Shown here piece after piece: positions 12,659-15,089 of a DNA stretch of 15,089 nt (positions within the stretch are counted from its first letter, which is position 1; every line of letters starts with the position of its first letter). Both the position numbers and the translations under genes were made by a program. This DNA comes from an uncultured Chlamydiae bacterium (lineage in GTDB: Bacteria > Chlamydiota > Chlamydiia > Chlamydiales > SM23-39). The stretch spans positions 1 to 15,089 of the forward strand of contig CAIPFQ010000227.1 in NCBI GenBank assembly GCA_903864395.1, read 5' to 3'. The notes beneath the pieces were generated by a model. That model ran no database searches. It saw nothing but the letters and a program-made list of their open reading frames with translations, and was not told the DNA's origin.

Positions 12659-14218
12659 ATGTTTTTTCAAAAAAAATCCTACCAGCGATTGCAGGGGAAA
12701 AAAGCGGTTGATTTAACTGAGAGCTTGGCTCTTGAAAGAATGCAAAAGATGACTCTTAAAGGGGTGGGCTTTGAGCTTTTCTATGGGATGGAACGAGTTT
12801 CAGAAGAGATTTTGAGCGATCTTTACGCGCTCGCGCAAGAAATGGCTGTGTTAGAAAAAATGAAAGCGATGCAGTCGGGAGACAAGATCAATCGAATTGA
12901 GGGCTTTGCCAGTGAAAACCGCTCAGTCCTCCACACTGCGATGCGCGATCAATTCTCCGATCCGCAAACAGCCCCCGCAGCTAAGGAGGCGGCGGCACAA
13001 GCCGCAAAGGAGCTCAATAAGCTCAAACACTTTTTGTCTGCGATCGAAGGGCGCTTTACGGATTTTGTGCAAATTGGCATTGGTGGCTCAGATTTGGGCC
13101 CTAAGGCGCTGGCCCTCGCTCTCAGTCCCTTTCGAAAGGCAAGTCGCCAGGTTCATTTCATTTCGAATGTAGATCCTGACGACGCAGCGCGCGTTTTAGA
13201 GGGGCTTGATCTTAAAAAAACCGCCTTTGTGATTGTCTCTAAATCGGGAACGACGTTGGAGACCCTGACGAACGAAGCTTGTGTGCGCGAGCGTTTGGCT
13301 CAAGCAGGCCTAGACGCGAAAGAGCATTGCATCGCTGTGACGGGAGAAAACAGTCCTATGGACGACACCTCTCGCTATCTTGCCTCTTTTTTTATTTGGG
13401 ATTTTGTGGGGGGGCGATATTCAGCGACCTCCATGGTAGGGGCCGTGTCTTTAGGATTTTATATCGGATTTGAAAAGTTTTTAGAGATTTTACAGGGCGC
13501 TCACGCCATGGATGTGCATGCGCTGGGCTCTCCAGTGTCTAAAAATCTCCCCCTTGTTTCTGCTCTTCTCGGTCTGTGGAATCGCAATGTTCTGCATTTG
13601 CCTACTGTGGCGATCATTCCCTATTCCCAGGCGCTGTCCCGTTTTCCTGCGCATCTCCAACAGCTTGATATGGAGTCGAATGGCAAGCGGATTGACAAAG
13701 AGGGGAAACCGCTTCCTTTTAGTTCTGGCCCTATTATCTGGGGGGAGCCTGGAACCAATGGGCAGCACTCGTTTTATCAATGGATTCATCAAGGAACAGA
13801 CATCGTGCCGATCGAGTTCATTGGCTTTAAAAAAAGCCAAAGCCCTCAAGATTTATTGGTTTTTGAAACCACTTCGCAAGAAAAACTGCTCGCGAATCTT
13901 TTTGCTCAATCGATTGCTTTAGCGGTCGGACAAAAAAATGACAATCCGAATCGGCAATTTCTAGGCAATCGCCCGAATCGCATTCTTCTGGCAGAAAGGC
14001 TCGATCCGTTTACATTAGGGGCTCTTCTCTCTTATTATGAGCATAAAGTTGCCTTTCAGGGATTTCTTTGGGATATTAACTCGTTTGATCAAGAAGGGGT
14101 TCAACTTGGTAAAACACTGGCGAATAAGATTCTAGCGCAATTTAGAGCGAAAAGGACGGGGGAAAAAGTCGAATCATTCCCACTCGCTGATTTTTTTATT
14201 TACAAAATAACCCAATAA
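12659..14218 (+). CDS. pgi: Glucose-6-phosphate isomerase
   Basis: Interconverts glucose-6-phosphate and fructose-6-phosphate in glycolysis. From the ATG at 12659 it is 519 residues, with GAGG 6-7 bases upstream; the longer reading from 12590 starts inside the tRNA-Pro gene and is rejected. Motifs are QIGIGGSDLGPKAL (138-151), the phosphate-binding SKSGTT (194-199), GGRYS with the catalytic Arg (251-255), QLDMESNGKR (335-344), GEPGTNGQHSFYQ with the catalytic Glu and His (362-374) and the terminal QLGK with the catalytic Lys (K485). All expected catalytic residues are present. It may be read from its own start region or from trmB transcription through the preceding gene. Confidence 0.97.
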   Translation: MFFQKKSYQRLQGKKAVDLTESLALERMQKMTLKGVGFELFYGMERVSEEILSDLYALAQEMAVLEKMKAMQSGDKINRIEGFASENRSVLHTAMRDQFSDPQTAPAAKEAAAQAAKELNKLKHFLSAIEGRFTDFVQIGIGGSDLGPKALALALSPFRKASRQVHFISNVDPDDAARVLEGLDLKKTAFVIVSKSGTTLETLTNEACVRERLAQAGLDAKEHCIAVTGENSPMDDTSRYLASFFIWDFVGGRYSATSMVGAVSLGFYIGFEKFLEILQGAHAMDVHALGSPVSKNLPLVSALLGLWNRNVLHLPTVAIIPYSQALSRFPAHLQQLDMESNGKRIDKEGKPLPFSSGPIIWGEPGTNGQHSFYQWIHQGTDIVPIEFIGFKKSQSPQDLLVFETTSQEKLLANLFAQSIALAVGQKNDNPNRQFLGNRPNRILLAERLDPFTLGALLSYYEHKVAFQGFLWDINSFDQEGVQLGKTLANKILAQFRAKRTGEKVESFPLADFFIYKITQ

Positions 14219-14225
14219 AGTTTAA

Positions 14226-14248
14226 TTGTGGGTTAAAGGGACTCACAA
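14226..14248 (+). other. Hairpin in the leader of the DUF378 gene
   Basis: TTGTGGGT (14226-14233) pairs with ACTCACAA (14241-14248) around a 7-base loop, with one G-U wobble in RNA. No T-tract follows, so it is not a classical terminator. It lies between the pgi stop and the next start, just after a weak promoter-like TTTACA (14199-14204), 17 bases, TTAATT (14222-14227). Confidence 0.35.
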
Positions 14249-14270
14249 CACAAGAAAGGGTAGGTTTTCT

Positions 14271-14474
14271 ATGAAAAATGCACAAGTTCTTCAAACAATC
14301 GCTATGATTATTTTATTAATCGGTGGAATTAACTGGGGACTCATCGGGTTATTTCAGTGGAATTTCATTGAATCCGTCTTTGGATTGACCTCTGTACTTA
14401 CACGAACAATCTATTCTTTAGCTGGAGTTGCAGCTATTTATAGAATTGTCGTGTGGTCAAAGCTGGCGAAATAA
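14271..14474 (+). CDS. DUF378-family small membrane protein
   Basis: A 67-residue protein from the ATG at 14271 with AGG 7 bases upstream; a longer in-frame start at 14226 begins in the leader hairpin. It has two membrane helices, about 6-26 (TIAMIILLIGGINWGLIGLF) and 38-60. The GGINWGLIGLF and SVFG..S...R.IYSLAGVAAIY pattern is characteristic of the DUF378/YuzA family, whose role is unknown. It is 52 bp downstream of pgi and ends before a strong bidirectional terminator. Confidence 0.88.
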   Translation: MKNAQVLQTIAMIILLIGGINWGLIGLFQWNFIESVFGLTSVLTRTIYSLAGVAAIYRIVVWSKLAK

Positions 14475-14480
14475 GTAATT

Positions 14481-14507
14481 TTTGCTCAAAGTCGAGCTTT
14501 GAACAAA
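14481..14507. repeat. Small hairpin sharing its core with the large repeat ends
   Basis: TTTGCTCAAAG (14481-14491) and CTTTGAACAAA (14497-14507) pair around TCGAG with one mismatch. The run CAAAGTCGAG is identical to the terminal 10 bases of the long and short repeats. No T-tract follows it on the plus strand. Confidence 0.4.
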
Positions 14508-14540
14508 AAAAGGGGGGTCTCCACAAGATCCCTTTTCTTA
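14505..14540. terminator. Bidirectional intrinsic terminator
   Basis: AAAAGGG (14508-14514) pairs with CCCTTTT (14530-14536), and TCT (518-520 of 14k) with AGA (526-528), across a small G bulge with loop CCACA. Plus-strand RNA ends in TTTTCTT, and minus-strand RNA ends in seven U (from A at 14505-14511). It serves the DUF378 gene and the convergent transporter, whose stop codon at 14538 sits at its edge. Confidence 0.75.
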
Positions 14541-15089
14541 AATAGCTTGTTTGGATAGATACCCTTGGCGCAGCTCTGCGCTATGGACAAGCCAAGCTCC
14601 CATCGATACGATCGCTGTCGCGCCAAAAATCACAGGGGACAGTGGTTCTCCCAATAAAAGCCAACTACTCAATGAAGCAAAGACAGGACTCAAAAGTCCC
14701 AGAAAGGAGACAAACGTGGCTGTAAACCGTTTGAGCATTGCGCCATAGAGGTTATAGCATAAAATATTTGATATAAACGTCATAAGGAGAACGCCTTGAG
14801 CAAATCCAGCATAGCTGTGAGAGGCTACGGGGATGGGGCTCCAAGATTCAGTGAGAAGGGAGTGAGTGAGAGCCATGAGCCCTCCGATCAACATGCTTCC
14901 GCCATTGGCCAACAGGGGAGAAAGGCCTTTCTCTCCTTTTAAAACAATCCTAAGGAGAATCCATCCATAGACCGTGCAAGCCGAAGCGCAAATCATGGCA
15001 ATCTCTGGCCATGAGAGGAAGGAGACGGCAGAAAGAAGCTCGTCCGCACCTTTTTGAGTCAAAAGAATGGGAAGAATACCGCCAAATCC
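14538..15089 (-). CDS. EamA/DMT-superfamily transporter, 5' end cut by the window
   Basis: A partial multi-pass drug/metabolite-transporter protein. The frame stays open to the right edge (GFGGILPILLTQKGADEL at the start of the visible part), so the first in-window TTG at 15062 is not the true start. About 184 residues are visible, with roughly five helices. The last repeat has GLLSPVFASLSSWLLLGEPLSPVIFGATAIVSMGAWLVHS, the EamA signature of Pro-Val-Phe and Gly-Glu-Pro. It lies on the inner membrane; the substrate is unknown. It is convergent with the DUF378 gene and shares a terminator. Confidence 0.85.
   Translation of the reverse strand, partial: GFGGILPILLTQKGADELLSAVSFLSWPEIAMICASACTVYGWILLRIVLKGEKGLSPLLANGGSMLIGGLMALTHSLLTESWSPIPVASHSYAGFAQGVLLMTFISNILCYNLYGAMLKRFTATFVSFLGLLSPVFASLSSWLLLGEPLSPVIFGATAIVSMGAWLVHSAELRQGYLSKQAI

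Overview
The window looks like a stretch of a moderate-GC genome from the phylum Chlamydiae, more likely an environmental (Waddlia/Parachlamydia/Simkania-like) lineage than Chlamydiaceae. The pointers are the first gene, which resembles the Chlamydiae-restricted CHLPS 43 kDa (DUF818-type) alpha/beta hydrolases, the lack of encoded CCA on both tRNAs, and several proteins I know only as chlamydial-style hypotheticals. Genus is inference and no rRNA is present to settle it.

Layout. 1-204: a structured, terminally inverted repeat lying 3' of a minus-strand CHLPS-type hydrolase gene (210-1553). 1620-4150: rimO and rlmI, overlapping, on the plus strand. 4121-5263: metK, convergent with rlmI and overlapping it by 30 bp. 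5408-9574: a tightly coupled plus-strand operon (overlaps of 14 and 4 bp, a 19-bp gap, then 4 bp) of a proline iminopeptidase, a multi-pass membrane protein, an MnmC2-like FAD oxidoreductase and two paralogous membrane-anchored family-2 glycosyltransferases. 9576-9677: a shorter copy of the first repeat, inverted on the window but in the same orientation relative to the gene it follows. 9730-10960: tRNA-Leu(UAG), exbD and exbB on the minus strand. 11029-12605: trmB and an unrecognised gene whose last codons run antisense through tRNA-Pro(UGG). 12659-14474: pgi and a small DUF378-type membrane protein. A bidirectional terminator then separates these from a convergent EamA/DMT transporter that runs off the right edge.

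How it fits together. A clear theme is S-adenosylmethionine and the translation apparatus: MetK makes SAM, RimO and RlmI use it on ribosomal protein S12 and 23S rRNA, TrmB uses it on tRNA, and the MnmC2-like oxidoreductase may act on the tRNA wobble uridine. The rest is housekeeping metabolism (Pgi, peptidase), envelope energisation (ExbBD) and transport. The least explained parts are the two copies of the hairpin-rich repeat, the glycosyltransferase pair in which the second copy has lost its metal-binding aspartates, the tRNA nested antisense in a coding region, a perfect dyad on the metK promoter, and two apparently leaderless genes.
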